Origin: Deltaproteobacteria bacterium
Lineage (GTDB): Bacteria > Desulfobacterota > Dissulfuribacteria > Dissulfuribacterales > JALVPX01
Assembly (NCBI GenBank): GCA_027031565.1
Contig: JALVPX010000267.1
Coordinates: 2,255-22,894, forward strand
Length of the DNA stretch: 20,640 nt
Direction of reading: 5' to 3'
Shown piece by piece: positions 9,257 to 16,747 of this stretch; the first letter of the stretch is position 1, and each line of letters begins with the position of its first letter. The position numbers were made by a program, and so were the translations under genes. Under the pieces are notes generated by a model. That model searched no databases. It saw only the letters and a list, made by a program, of their open reading frames with translations, and was not told where the DNA came from.

Positions 9257-9361
9257 TGGCCAACCCTCCATTTCCTGACAAACTTTTCGACTATAAATGG
9301 GGAATGATGAAATTATGAAAAAGTTAAAGCATAATTCAGTCAAAGACAAGGACCAGCTTGA

Positions 9362-9511
9362 GGCCACCTCTAAAAATTGTCTTTTTGCCACGCTGGGGGG
9401 TGTGGCTGCGTTGCACTCAAAAAATGATCCTCGAAATATCAACAGCATGTCTGCGGTTATTTTTTCGCGCGCCTTGTCCTTTAACAAAAATCCTAATTTT
9501 TAGAGGTGGCC
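9362..9511. mobile_element. MITE-like repeat, copy A
   Basis: This 150-bp element has perfect 17-bp terminal inverted repeats, GGCCACCTCTAAAAATT at the left and its complement at the right. It is bordered by direct repeats TTGA (9358-9361 and 9512-9515), which look like a 4-bp target duplication. It is too short to encode a transposase. The interior contains CTCGAAATATCAACA and TCTGCGGTTA, shared almost unchanged with copies B and C. It sits between the divergent lipoprotein and rtcA genes, with its right end only 18 bp before the rtcA start codon, so rtcA transcription must cross or begin in it. The transposon family that would mobilise it is not identifiable from the window. Confidence 0.8.
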
Positions 9512-9529
9512 TTGAGGGAAGTTAAGGAA

Positions 9530-10564
9530 ATGCCGGTTTCCATAAATGGATCATATGGAGAAGGAGGAGGGCAGATCTTGAGGACATCCCTTGCCCTTTC
9601 TGCTGCAATAAGGCAGCCGGTGCACATCTTCAATATCAGGGCCAAGAGGCCCAAGCCTGGTCTAAGGCCCCAGCACCTTACATGTGTTAAGGCCGCCCAG
9701 GCCATCTGCAGCGCAGAAGTGGAAGGAGCGTACATCGGCTCCCAGGAACTCCTTTTTAATCCGCATGAAACGACCTCAGGCAACTATTCATTTGATATAG
9801 GGACAGCCGGTTCCACGATGCTGGTGTTCCAGACCGTTCTCCTGCCCTTGGCCCTGTGTACTACTCCTTCCGTGGTCAGGCTGACCGGCGGGACCCACGT
9901 GCCCTGGAGCCCTCACTTTCACTATGTTCAGGAGGTGTTTCTGCCAGCCTGTGCCCGTGCAGGCATTGATGTTTCCATGTCCATAAAAAAGTGGGGATGG
10001 TATCCAAAAGGCGGCGGCAGGGTTGAGGCACATATCAGGCCATGGAAAGAGCGCGCCTCCTTCGATTTTGTTCAACCAATAGGCAAAAAAAGCCTCAATA
10101 TCAAGGCTGTTTCTGCTGTTTCAATGCTTCCGCGTCACGTGATGCGCCGCCAGGCAGAACAACTGGCCAGGCGCCTTAAAGAGGCAGGGGCGGCTATAGA
10201 GGTTGAGAAGATATATGCCCGGGCAGATTGCCCAGGCAGCCTTGCCTTCTGCTGGATTTCCGGGCATCCTGGCTGTTATGCAGGCTTTACCGGGCTTGGT
10301 GCCAGGGGAAAGCCTGCAGAAAAAGTGGCGGATGAGGCTGCAGACGCCATGCTGTCTTTTCTTGAAAGCGGTGCCAGCGTGGATGCGAGATTGGCTGATC
10401 AACTGGTGACAGTGGCGGCGTTGACCAGGCAAAGTTGCGCCTGGGTCACCCAGCGCCTGACTGGTCACTTGGAGACCAATTGCTGGGTGGTAGAGCAGTT
10501 TGGGCTGGGCAGGTTTGATTTTTCCCGCAAAGGGCGGGGTGTAGGAGTGATTTTTGAATGTTGA
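9530..10564 (+). CDS. rtcA: RNA 3'-terminal phosphate cyclase
   Basis: RtcA uses ATP to convert an RNA 3'-phosphate to a 2',3'-cyclic phosphate through an enzyme-AMP intermediate. The 344-residue product has the usual family length and blocks: GSYGEGGGQILRTSL at residues 8-22, KRPKPGLRPQHL (39-50), GGTHVPWSP (120-128), GWYPKGGGRVE (156-166) and LADQL (288-292). His313 in TGHLETN aligns with the adenylated His309 of the E. coli enzyme. I chose ATG 9530, preceded by AAGGA; a GTG at 9506 lies inside the repeat element and is unlikely. No rtcB ligase or sigma54-type rtcR regulator is beside it. The haem operon follows 55 bp downstream on the same strand. Confidence 0.95.
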   Translation: MPVSINGSYGEGGGQILRTSLALSAAIRQPVHIFNIRAKRPKPGLRPQHLTCVKAAQAICSAEVEGAYIGSQELLFNPHETTSGNYSFDIGTAGSTMLVFQTVLLPLALCTTPSVVRLTGGTHVPWSPHFHYVQEVFLPACARAGIDVSMSIKKWGWYPKGGGRVEAHIRPWKERASFDFVQPIGKKSLNIKAVSAVSMLPRHVMRRQAEQLARRLKEAGAAIEVEKIYARADCPGSLAFCWISGHPGCYAGFTGLGARGKPAEKVADEAADAMLSFLESGASVDARLADQLVTVAALTRQSCAWVTQRLTGHLETNCWVVEQFGLGRFDFSRKGRGVGVIFEC

Positions 10565-10566
10565 TA

Positions 10567-10590
10567 TGACACGAATGTTGAACATTGTCA
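10567..10590. promoter_or_regulatory. Imperfect inverted repeat upstream of the haem operon
   Basis: Just after the rtcA stop, TGAC (10567-10570) and AATGT (10574-10578) can pair with ACATT (10582-10586) and GTCA (10587-10590) around a TGA loop, with a short bulge on the left. There is no T-run after it, so it is not a typical intrinsic terminator. Its place, 30 bp before the radical SAM start codon, would suit an operator or a processing hairpin. The similarity to FNR/CRP-type half sites (TGAC, GTCA) is slight and could be chance. Confidence 0.25.
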
Positions 10591-10619
10591 CAATCACTTA
10601 CAAATGGTAGGTTTTGCTC

Positions 10620-11699
10620 ATGAAATTTGAACTTAAATGGTTAGCATGGGAAATTACCAGGCGCTGCAATCTCAAATGCGTACATTGCCGTTCCTCATCT
10701 GAACTCGAGGTCAAGGAACATCCCGATTTCCCGCTGGAGGAGGCATACCGCATACTCGATGACATAGCCTCCTTTGCCAGTCCAGTTGTGGTGCTCTCTG
10801 GCGGAGAGCCCCTTCTGCGCAAAGATGTGTTTGACATAGCCCAATATGGAACAGACAAGGGGTTCAGGATGTGCCTTGCAACCAATGGCACCCTTGTCAC
10901 CCCGGAAATATGCGATTCCATAAAGAGCACGGGCATCAAGATGGTGTCCTTGAGCCTTGACGGGGCAACGGCCGAGGTGCATGACAACTTCAGGCAGCAG
11001 CCAGGGGCCTTCGAAGGCACCTTGAACGCAGCCAGGCTGTTCAGGGAGAATGAAATCCCCTTTTTGATCAATTCCTCTTTTACCAAGAGGAACCAGGAAG
11101 ACATACCCAAGGTCTACAGGCTGGCAAAGGAATTAGGAGCCACTGCATGGTATCTCTTCATGATCGTGCCCACTGGAAGGGGTGAGGATATCCTCAAGGA
11201 ATTGATATCGCCTGAAGACTATGAAAAAATTTTGGAGTGGCATTATCAAATGGAAAAGGAGGAGGATGAGCTTCTTGTCAGGCCGACATGTGCGCCCCAC
11301 TATTACCGGGTGAGGATGCAGAGGGCCAGGGAGGAAGGCAAAAGGGTGGAGCACCGCAGCCTTAAATTTTCCACAGGGGGCTCAAAGGGTTGTCTTGCAG
11401 GGCAGTTGATATCCCTGCTAGATGTGGACGGCAATGTGCTTCCTTGCAGTTACTTCCCGATGCCAGCCGGAAATATCCATGAGCAAAGCTTCAAGGAAAT
11501 ATGGGAGAACAGCAAGCTGTTCAAGGAATTGAGAGACTTTTCGTCATACAAGGGCAGGTGCGGGGTGTGTGAGTATGTAAACATCTGCGGGGGCTGCAGG
11601 GCCAGGGCATATGCCGTAAACGGTGATTATCTTGCCGAGGAGCCTTTCTGTATGCACGTTCCAAGGCGCATGAAGGTTGAAAAAGAGGAGGGGAGGTAG
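10620..11699 (+). CDS. ahbD: AhbD-like radical SAM/SPASM protein (haem b synthase family)
   Basis: The 359-residue protein has the radical SAM cluster CNLKCVHC (Cys16, Cys20, Cys23), a SAM-binding GGEP (61-64) and SLDG (112-115). It also has a C-terminal SPASM region with Cys258, Cys276, Cys314, Cys317, Cys323, Cys326 and Cys344. The blocks LAWEITRRCNL, TCAPHYYR, VPTGRG and CGGCRARA, ending in GDYLAEEPFC, closely resemble AhbD, which decarboxylates Fe-coproporphyrin III to haem b in the siroheme-dependent pathway, and more distantly NirJ and AhbC. ATG 10620 has an AGG 8 bases upstream. It is oddly placed: hemE, hemH and hemY of the protoporphyrin route follow directly, so a function other than the classical AhbD step is possible. 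Family membership is firm; the exact reaction is inference. Confidence 0.72.
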   Translation: MKFELKWLAWEITRRCNLKCVHCRSSSELEVKEHPDFPLEEAYRILDDIASFASPVVVLSGGEPLLRKDVFDIAQYGTDKGFRMCLATNGTLVTPEICDSIKSTGIKMVSLSLDGATAEVHDNFRQQPGAFEGTLNAARLFRENEIPFLINSSFTKRNQEDIPKVYRLAKELGATAWYLFMIVPTGRGEDILKELISPEDYEKILEWHYQMEKEEDELLVRPTCAPHYYRVRMQRAREEGKRVEHRSLKFSTGGSKGCLAGQLISLLDVDGNVLPCSYFPMPAGNIHEQSFKEIWENSKLFKELRDFSSYKGRCGVCEYVNICGGCRARAYAVNGDYLAEEPFCMHVPRRMKVEKEEGR

Positions 11700-11706
11700 G
11701 CGATCA

Positions 11707-12729
11707 ATGAACGACAGATTCTTGCGGGCATGCGCTGGGGAAAAGGTGAGCCCGGTTCCCGTGTGGCTGATGCGTCAAGCAGGCCGCTATTTGCCTGCGT
11801 ATCAGGCGGTTCGGAATCAGACCGATTTTCTCACCCTTTGCAAGACCCCTGAGCTTGCAGCAGAAGTTACCATACAGCCAGTTGACATACTGGGTGTGGA
11901 TGCTGCAATTTTGTTTTCAGACATATTGATTCCCCTTGAGCCCATGGGCATAAAACTGACCTTCCTGGAAGGTGCCGGGCCGGTCTTGATTCCGCCTGTC
12001 CGTACCATGGAGGACCTCAATAGGCTTCGAACCATTTCCCCAAAGGATGATGTACCGTTTGTGCTCGAGACCATAAAGATCCTGCGACAGGAGCTAAAAG
12101 ACAAGGTTCCGCTCATCGGCTTTGCCGGTGCGCCCTTCACCCTCCTGACTTACATGGTCGAGGGCGGCACCACCCGCACCTTCCTGTATACCAAACGGAT
12201 GCTTTTCGAAGCACCTGACATGTTTGCAAAATTGATGGACCTGCTGACAGAGGTGACAATATCTTATTTGAAGGCACAGGCTGATGCCGGAGCACAGGCA
12301 GTGCAGCTATTCGATACCTGGGGCGGCATCTTGTCCAGGAGGGATTATCTGGCTGCGGTAAAACCCTATGTGAGCAGGATCTTATCAGAGCTGAAAGAAA
12401 GCGGTATTCCGCGGATCTACTTTGTGCTGGATGGAGGCCACCTCCTGGAAGAGTTGAAAGATCTCGATGCCGAGGTGATTGGGCTTGATTGGCGTATGGA
12501 TATAAAAGACGCCTTGAAAAGGCTTGGTAAAGAAAAGGTTGTGCAGGGAAACCTTGACCCCTTTTCACTCTTTCTGCCTGAAGAGCGCCTCAAGGAACGA
12601 GTTTACCAAATATTGGAACAGGGCAGGGAGGCCCGGGCACACATATTCAATCTTGGTCACGGCATAATGCCTGCCGCTCCTCCGGAAAAGGCAAAATTAT
12701 TGGTGGATTTGGTTCACCAGCTTTCCTGA
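11707..12729 (+). CDS. hemE: Uroporphyrinogen III decarboxylase
   Basis: HemE removes four carboxyl groups from uroporphyrinogen III to give coproporphyrinogen III in the cytoplasm. The 340-residue protein starts at ATG 11707, behind a purine-rich GGAGG site at the end of the previous gene. It has the substrate-binding block VPVWLMRQAGRYLPAY (residues 17-32), the catalytic-type Asp72 in FSDILIPLEPMG, GFAGAPFTLLTYM, and the C-terminal NLGHGIMP with the conserved His. Length and motif order are standard. It lies 7 bp after the radical SAM gene and 8 bp before hemH, clearly in one operon. The coproporphyrinogen oxidase (hemN/hemF) needed next is not in the window. Confidence 0.97.
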   Translation: MNDRFLRACAGEKVSPVPVWLMRQAGRYLPAYQAVRNQTDFLTLCKTPELAAEVTIQPVDILGVDAAILFSDILIPLEPMGIKLTFLEGAGPVLIPPVRTMEDLNRLRTISPKDDVPFVLETIKILRQELKDKVPLIGFAGAPFTLLTYMVEGGTTRTFLYTKRMLFEAPDMFAKLMDLLTEVTISYLKAQADAGAQAVQLFDTWGGILSRRDYLAAVKPYVSRILSELKESGIPRIYFVLDGGHLLEELKDLDAEVIGLDWRMDIKDALKRLGKEKVVQGNLDPFSLFLPEERLKERVYQILEQGREARAHIFNLGHGIMPAAPPEKAKLLVDLVHQLS

Positions 12730-12737
12730 ATCATTAA

Positions 12738-13715
12738 ATGATTGGAATCGTGTTGTTGAACATGGGAGGGCCTGATTCCCTGGAATCGGTGCGCCCCTTT
12801 TTGCGCAACCTCTTTTCAGACAGGGAAATAATTCAACTGGGCCCAAGGTTCATGCAGCCCGTATTGGCCGCTCTCATAGCGTGGAGACGGGCCCCTAAGA
12901 GCGCCCGGGCCTATGCTGAAATAGGCGGCAAGAGCCCGCTGCTTAAGATTACCAGTGAACAGGCAAAGGCCCTTGAATATTCCTTAAAGGCCAGCGGCCT
13001 GAAGGATGTTGCGTGTGCGCCCGGTATGCGTTACTGGAGTCCCAGGACGCCGCAGGTATTGAAACGCTTTGCAGAATCGGGAATAAGGCGGGTGGTGGGG
13101 CTGACCATGTATCCCCACTACTCCAAGGCAACCACTGGTTCATCTGTATCTGATTTCCTGCAAGGCTGCGAGGCCCTTGGGATAGAGGGCGCGGTCATAG
13201 ATGCCTATCCAGATCATCCTGATTACATAAAGGCGCTGCTGCACCTTACGTCGCAGAAAATATCGGAAATTGGCAAGAAAGATAGAAAAACCGGCTACAC
13301 CCTGGTGTACAGCGCCCACAGCCTGCCCAAAAGGATGATCGATGAAGGGGATCCATATCTGGATCACCTCAAAAAGACCATATCTTCCCTGGAGGCCAGG
13401 GGCGGGTTAACAGGGACCCTGTGTTTCCAGAGCAGAAGCGGACCGGTTGAATGGCTGAGACCTGCCACTGACGAGCTTTTGATGGAACTCGTTTCCAGGG
13501 GCATGAAAAACATCGTGGTGCTCCCCATAAGTTTCGTGTCTGATCACATAGAGACACTTTATGAAATAGACATGCTTTACGGTGACATGGTAAGTGGGGC
13601 AGGCTCCAGGTTGTACAGGGTTCCTGCATTGAACTGCCACCCAGATTTCATAAATTGTCTGAAGAAAGTGACCATGAAAAAGCTGGAGGAAAGAGGTTGG
13701 CTAAGGTTGCAATAG
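12738..13715 (+). CDS. hemH: Ferrochelatase
   Basis: HemH inserts Fe2+ into a porphyrin (protoporphyrin IX, or coproporphyrin III in some bacteria). The 325-residue product shows the N-terminal GIVLLNMGGPDSL, the central GLTMYPHYS and YSAHSLPKRMID with the metal-site His194, and SFVSDHIETLYEID with Glu272; these match the His/Glu pair of the Bacillus enzyme. The start ATG 12738 is 8 bp after hemE and has no clear Shine-Dalgarno sequence, so translation may rely on coupling to hemE. The 3' end overlaps the start of hemY by 19 bp. No C-terminal Fe-S cysteine cluster is seen. Confidence 0.96.
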   Translation: MIGIVLLNMGGPDSLESVRPFLRNLFSDREIIQLGPRFMQPVLAALIAWRRAPKSARAYAEIGGKSPLLKITSEQAKALEYSLKASGLKDVACAPGMRYWSPRTPQVLKRFAESGIRRVVGLTMYPHYSKATTGSSVSDFLQGCEALGIEGAVIDAYPDHPDYIKALLHLTSQKISEIGKKDRKTGYTLVYSAHSLPKRMIDEGDPYLDHLKKTISSLEARGGLTGTLCFQSRSGPVEWLRPATDELLMELVSRGMKNIVVLPISFVSDHIETLYEIDMLYGDMVSGAGSRLYRVPALNCHPDFINCLKKVTMKKLEERGWLRLQ

Positions 13716-15061
13716 TTGGAGGAGGCATGTCAGGCCTTTCCCTGGGTGTGCATTTGAGGCGTCTCAGGCCTGAATGGGAGACACTGGTGTTTGAAGGGGA
13801 AGAGAGGCCGGGCGGAAAGGCGTGGACCATACAGGAAGATGGTTTCACGGTGGAATATGGCGTAAACGGTGTGCTTGACAACAAGCCAGACACCCTTGAA
13901 CTTGCCGGGATGGTTGGCATAGAGACATTAAGAAGTAACGATGCGGCTCGAAAACGTTACGTGGTCAGGAAAGGACGCCTGGTGAAACTGCCCGAGTCTC
14001 CCAAGGAATTTTTGAAATCCCCGCTGCTTAGCCTTGAAGGCAAGCTCAGGGTTGCCCTGGAGGCGGTCGTTCCCAGGGGAAATATGGAAAAGGATGAATC
14101 ACTGGCTGCATTTGCAAGACGCAGGCTAGGCAAAGAGGCCCTACAATATCTCATAGATCCCATGGCCTCTGGCATATATGCAGGGGACCCTGAAAAGCTC
14201 TCCCTGAAAAGCTGCTTTCCCCGAATACACGAACTCGAAAGGGAATATGGAAGCCTCATAAGGGCCATGATCAAGCTTCAAAGGAAGGCGAAACAGGCTG
14301 GGCAAACCGGCCCTGGAGCCGGCCCCGGCGGCACATTGACCTCTTTCAAGAAGGGAATGGGTGAGCTTGCCGGCGCATGTGCCGGTGAACTTGGGGATTC
14401 GCTTCGCACAAACGCCTGCGTGACTGAAATCTCCTTTGAAAAGGGCCTTTGGCTTCTCCATTTCAAGGATGGAAGCAGCGAGGAGGCGAGCCACCTGGTG
14501 CTGGCTGCCCCGGCAAGGGCGTGTTCGGGTTTGTTGAAACATGTCAGCCCTGCACTCGCTCAATTGCTTGAGTCCATCCACTATCCTCCAATAGCAGTGG
14601 TTGCCTTTGCCTTCAAGACTTCAAGGCTTCCAAGGCCCTTGGATGGTTTTGGTTTCCTGTGCCCCTGGGCGGAGAGGCGCAAGATCTTGGGTGCCCTGTG
14701 GGATTCATCGGTATTTAAATACAGGGCGCCTGACGGCTATAGCCTGATCAGGGTTTTGGCAGGGGGTGCAAGGCAGCCAGAGGTTGCAGGCTATCGCAGG
14801 GAAAGACTTGTTGACACGGTATTAAGCGAGTTGCGGGATATCATGGGCATCAATTCGCTGCCTGAAACAAGCTGGGTCCATATTTGGCCCCATGCCATAC
14901 CGCAATACCAGACAGGCCATTCCGCCTTGCTTGAAGCCATTGACAGGGAACGTCGGAAGATGCCCAATCTCTATTTCAGATGCAACTGGACAGGTGGCGT
15001 CAGCCTCAATGACTGCGTGGCCAACAGCAAGGCCCTTGCCCATGAACTTGCAAATCAGTAG
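13697..15061 (+). CDS. hemY: Protoporphyrinogen/coproporphyrinogen oxidase, FAD-dependent HemY type
   Basis: The product (454 residues) is an FAD flavoprotein that oxidises a porphyrinogen to the porphyrin by removing six hydrogens. It has the dinucleotide motif VGGGMSG (7-13), the acidic residue Glu33 at the end of the second strand, RPGGKAWT (37-44), and the C-terminal FAD block around GGVSLNDCVANSKAL. There is no ATG in frame near the start. I chose TTG 13697, which has GGAGGA 6 bases upstream inside hemH and places the Rossmann motif at residue 7. A TTG at 13655 is possible but has a poor ribosome site. HemY-type enzymes are classically oxygen-linked, which is notable beside an anaerobic-type radical SAM gene. 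Whether proto- or coproporphyrinogen is the substrate cannot be told here. Confidence 0.92.
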   Translation: MAKVAIVGGGMSGLSLGVHLRRLRPEWETLVFEGEERPGGKAWTIQEDGFTVEYGVNGVLDNKPDTLELAGMVGIETLRSNDAARKRYVVRKGRLVKLPESPKEFLKSPLLSLEGKLRVALEAVVPRGNMEKDESLAAFARRRLGKEALQYLIDPMASGIYAGDPEKLSLKSCFPRIHELEREYGSLIRAMIKLQRKAKQAGQTGPGAGPGGTLTSFKKGMGELAGACAGELGDSLRTNACVTEISFEKGLWLLHFKDGSSEEASHLVLAAPARACSGLLKHVSPALAQLLESIHYPPIAVVAFAFKTSRLPRPLDGFGFLCPWAERRKILGALWDSSVFKYRAPDGYSLIRVLAGGARQPEVAGYRRERLVDTVLSELRDIMGINSLPETSWVHIWPHAIPQYQTGHSALLEAIDRERRKMPNLYFRCNWTGGVSLNDCVANSKALAHELANQ

Positions 15062-15075
15062 CGGAGTTACCGGCC

Positions 15076-15576
15076 ATGGCCTCAAATGGATCCGAGACAT
15101 TGTCCAGCCTCTTAAAAAAAGTAGCGCATCGCCATGGGCTTGAGCGCCGAATTGCCAGGGGAAAGGTATGGGAGATATGGCAGTCTGCTGTTGGGGAAGC
15201 AATAGCCAGGCACGCCTGGCCCCGGGGCTTCCGCGAGGGTTCGAGGCTGGTGGTCGCAGTTGCAGATGCAGTGTGGATGCAGCAGCTTAGCCTCCAGAAG
15301 GCACTGCTTCTTGAGGTGCTGAATCGACATCTTCCAGAAGATGCCAAGCTGGAAGACATCAGATTCGTTCAGGCAGATGTTGATAAATTGCGCAGGCAAT
15401 GGATCAAGGGGGCAAAAAAATCCAGGAGGCGGAGGCTGCATCCTGTTAAGGTCAGCCAGGAGGTTCGGGAAAAGGCCGAGCTTCTCGTGGCATCCATAAA
15501 GGATGAAGAATTAAAAAGCGGTTTGCTGAATCTCTATTTAAGGAGTCATTCAAGAACCGGTTGCAGCCACGATTGA
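15076..15576 (+). CDS. DUF721 (DciA-like) family protein
   Basis: A 166-residue protein with the DUF721 pattern: WEIWQSAVGEAIARHAWP (about residues 32-49), then a strand LVVAVADAVWMQQLSLQK and LLEVLNRHL. The C-terminal 60 residues are highly basic, with an RRRRL run, and could bind nucleic acid. Characterised relatives (DciA) load the replicative helicase DnaB in bacteria lacking DnaC; whether this protein does so is inference from family membership. It lies 14 bp after hemY on the same strand and is probably the last gene of the haem operon. Its position there appears incidental to haem synthesis. The ribosome site (GGAG) is weak. Confidence 0.8.
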   Translation: MASNGSETLSSLLKKVAHRHGLERRIARGKVWEIWQSAVGEAIARHAWPRGFREGSRLVVAVADAVWMQQLSLQKALLLEVLNRHLPEDAKLEDIRFVQADVDKLRRQWIKGAKKSRRRRLHPVKVSQEVREKAELLVASIKDEELKSGLLNLYLRSHSRTGCSHD

Positions 15577-15608
15577 GATGCGCTGGCAAGGCTGCCTTTG
15601 AAACAAGG

Positions 15609-16256
15609 TCAGATCAGGTTTTCCTTTTCCAGATTCTTGATCGCCACCTTTACGAAGTCCTTTACCAACCTGTCTACATTGCTGTCCAGTACGGTCTCTG
15701 TGAGCATCGACCAGATTAATTTCCCGCTCTTTACGTCGTAGAGATTAGTTTCCACCACCATTATTTCTTGTTCCTCAGTATAGCTCGGCTCCTTTATTAT
15801 CTCATAGCTGAATGCATAATAGTCATACCATCCTGCATAGGCATAGGGCGGGGGTACATAGGGGCCTACGCCAGGGGAAACCCGTGTTATTTCAGGGTGC
15901 TGAATGGTTTCTTTCTTTTTGCCTACTATTCTGCTGATCAAAATGGTATCGAATTGCTGCCCTTTAACCATCCCTTCGAGCTTCTTTTTATCCTTTATCT
16001 CTTCTGTTGAAATGATCTTGTAACTTGGAACACACACAGAACCGCGCGACTCAAGTTCAGAGCACATGGCGTCTTCATATTTCCGCCTCAAGACCTCCTG
16101 CTGGGAAATCCCTGCCACAAGGACCTTGCTGATGCGTTTTCCCATGTAGTCCTGATTCATCCATGTGGTTGATGTGGTAGTAGTCGCACAGGCAGCCAGG
16201 GCGGCGGCTGCACAGAGTATGAAAGGCCTCATGATTGTCACAAAAAGGGCTCTCAT
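15609..16256 (-). CDS. Conserved lipoprotein of unknown function
   Basis: A 215-residue protein with a type II signal peptide and lipobox LAAC (Cys23), followed by a Thr/Ser-rich linker and a globular domain beginning near KVLVAGISQQEVLRRKYEDAM. This start, with an Arg/Lys-flanked helix and ARG-type loop, resembles lipoproteins of Gram-negative envelopes that share the DUF4136-like alpha/beta fold, but I do not recognise a named family. A Tyr/Pro-rich stretch (about residues 130-150) sits mid-protein, and the last third has VVETNLYDVKSGKLIWS, a beta pattern common in such lipoproteins. ATG 16256 has GGAGGA at good spacing; an internal ATG at 16232 would also keep the signal. It converges on the DUF721 gene with a 32-bp gap. 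Confidence 0.75.
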   Translation of the reverse strand: MRALFVTIMRPFILCAAAALAACATTTTSTTWMNQDYMGKRISKVLVAGISQQEVLRRKYEDAMCSELESRGSVCVPSYKIISTEEIKDKKKLEGMVKGQQFDTILISRIVGKKKETIQHPEITRVSPGVGPYVPPPYAYAGWYDYYAFSYEIIKEPSYTEEQEIMVVETNLYDVKSGKLIWSMLTETVLDSNVDRLVKDFVKVAIKNLEKENLI

Positions 16257-16293
16257 GGATCATTCCTCCAATAAATATTCATGTTTCAGTTAT

Positions 16294-16440
16294 GGCTATC
16301 TATAAAAATTGTCTTTTTGCCACGCTGGGGCCTGGCTCCGTTGCGCTCAAAAAATAATCCTCGAAATATCAACAACATGTCTGCGGTTAATTTTTTGCGC
16401 GCCTTGCCCTTGAAAAAAATCCAAATCTTTAGAGATAGCC
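16294..16440. mobile_element. MITE-like repeat, copy B
   Basis: This 147-bp element is in the same orientation as copy A and shares most of its interior. Its arms are GGCTATCTATAAAAATT at the left and the complement of GGCTATCTCTAAAGATT at the right, imperfect at two positions. TTAT occurs directly at both borders (16290-16293 and 16441-16444), a candidate 4-bp target duplication. Compared with copy A, arm positions 4 and 6 change from C to T on both sides together. It lies in the promoter region of the lipoprotein gene, 38 bp upstream of its start codon, and borders the accessory patch. No open reading frame of note is within it. Confidence 0.78.
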
Positions 16441-16747
16441 TTATGTGAAACAAACTGTACCTAGTATCAAATTACATAAGCGTCTGATTTTTGTCCAGCA
16501 TAACAAAGAGCAAATAATCTTGGCACCTGAATTGTCCGGTCTGACATGGGAATTAAGCAGGGCGCATATGAGATGGGCCAGATTATGGAGGAGATCAGGA
16601 TTGTGAGATTCAAAGCAGCCCATACAGACTGGACCTGGAAAAAGCTAATCCAGGAGCTGGCTGCTGTTGGTCATGCGGTTTGCAGAAGAGGCTTTGCTAA
16701 AGGTAGCGGATTGTTCATCTGATAGGCCGATTTGGATTCCCCTGGAA
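16441..16747 (+). other. Gene-poor stretch with two unrecognised short ORFs
   Basis: The stretch after repeat B holds two plus-strand frames of uncertain reality. One opens with GTG at 16445 and ends at 16606 (53 residues, beginning VKQTVPSIKLHKR). The other opens with ATG at 16546 and ends at 16722 (58 residues, containing WTWKKLIQELAAVGHAV). Neither has a convincing ribosome site. They overlap in different frames and match no family I know, so they may be fragments of one broken gene. The second frame looks like a helix-rich fragment. No RNA gene or terminator is visible here. Confidence 0.3.

Noticed and set aside
9297..9503. 68-residue plus-strand frame upstream of rtcA
   Set aside because: Most of it is encoded by repeat copy A, and a similar reading recurs only because the repeat recurs; no ribosome site.
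15577..15608. Terminator between the convergent DUF721 and lipoprotein genes
   Set aside because: Only a 4-bp stem (GGCA/TGCC) is visible with a short T-run; too weak to call.
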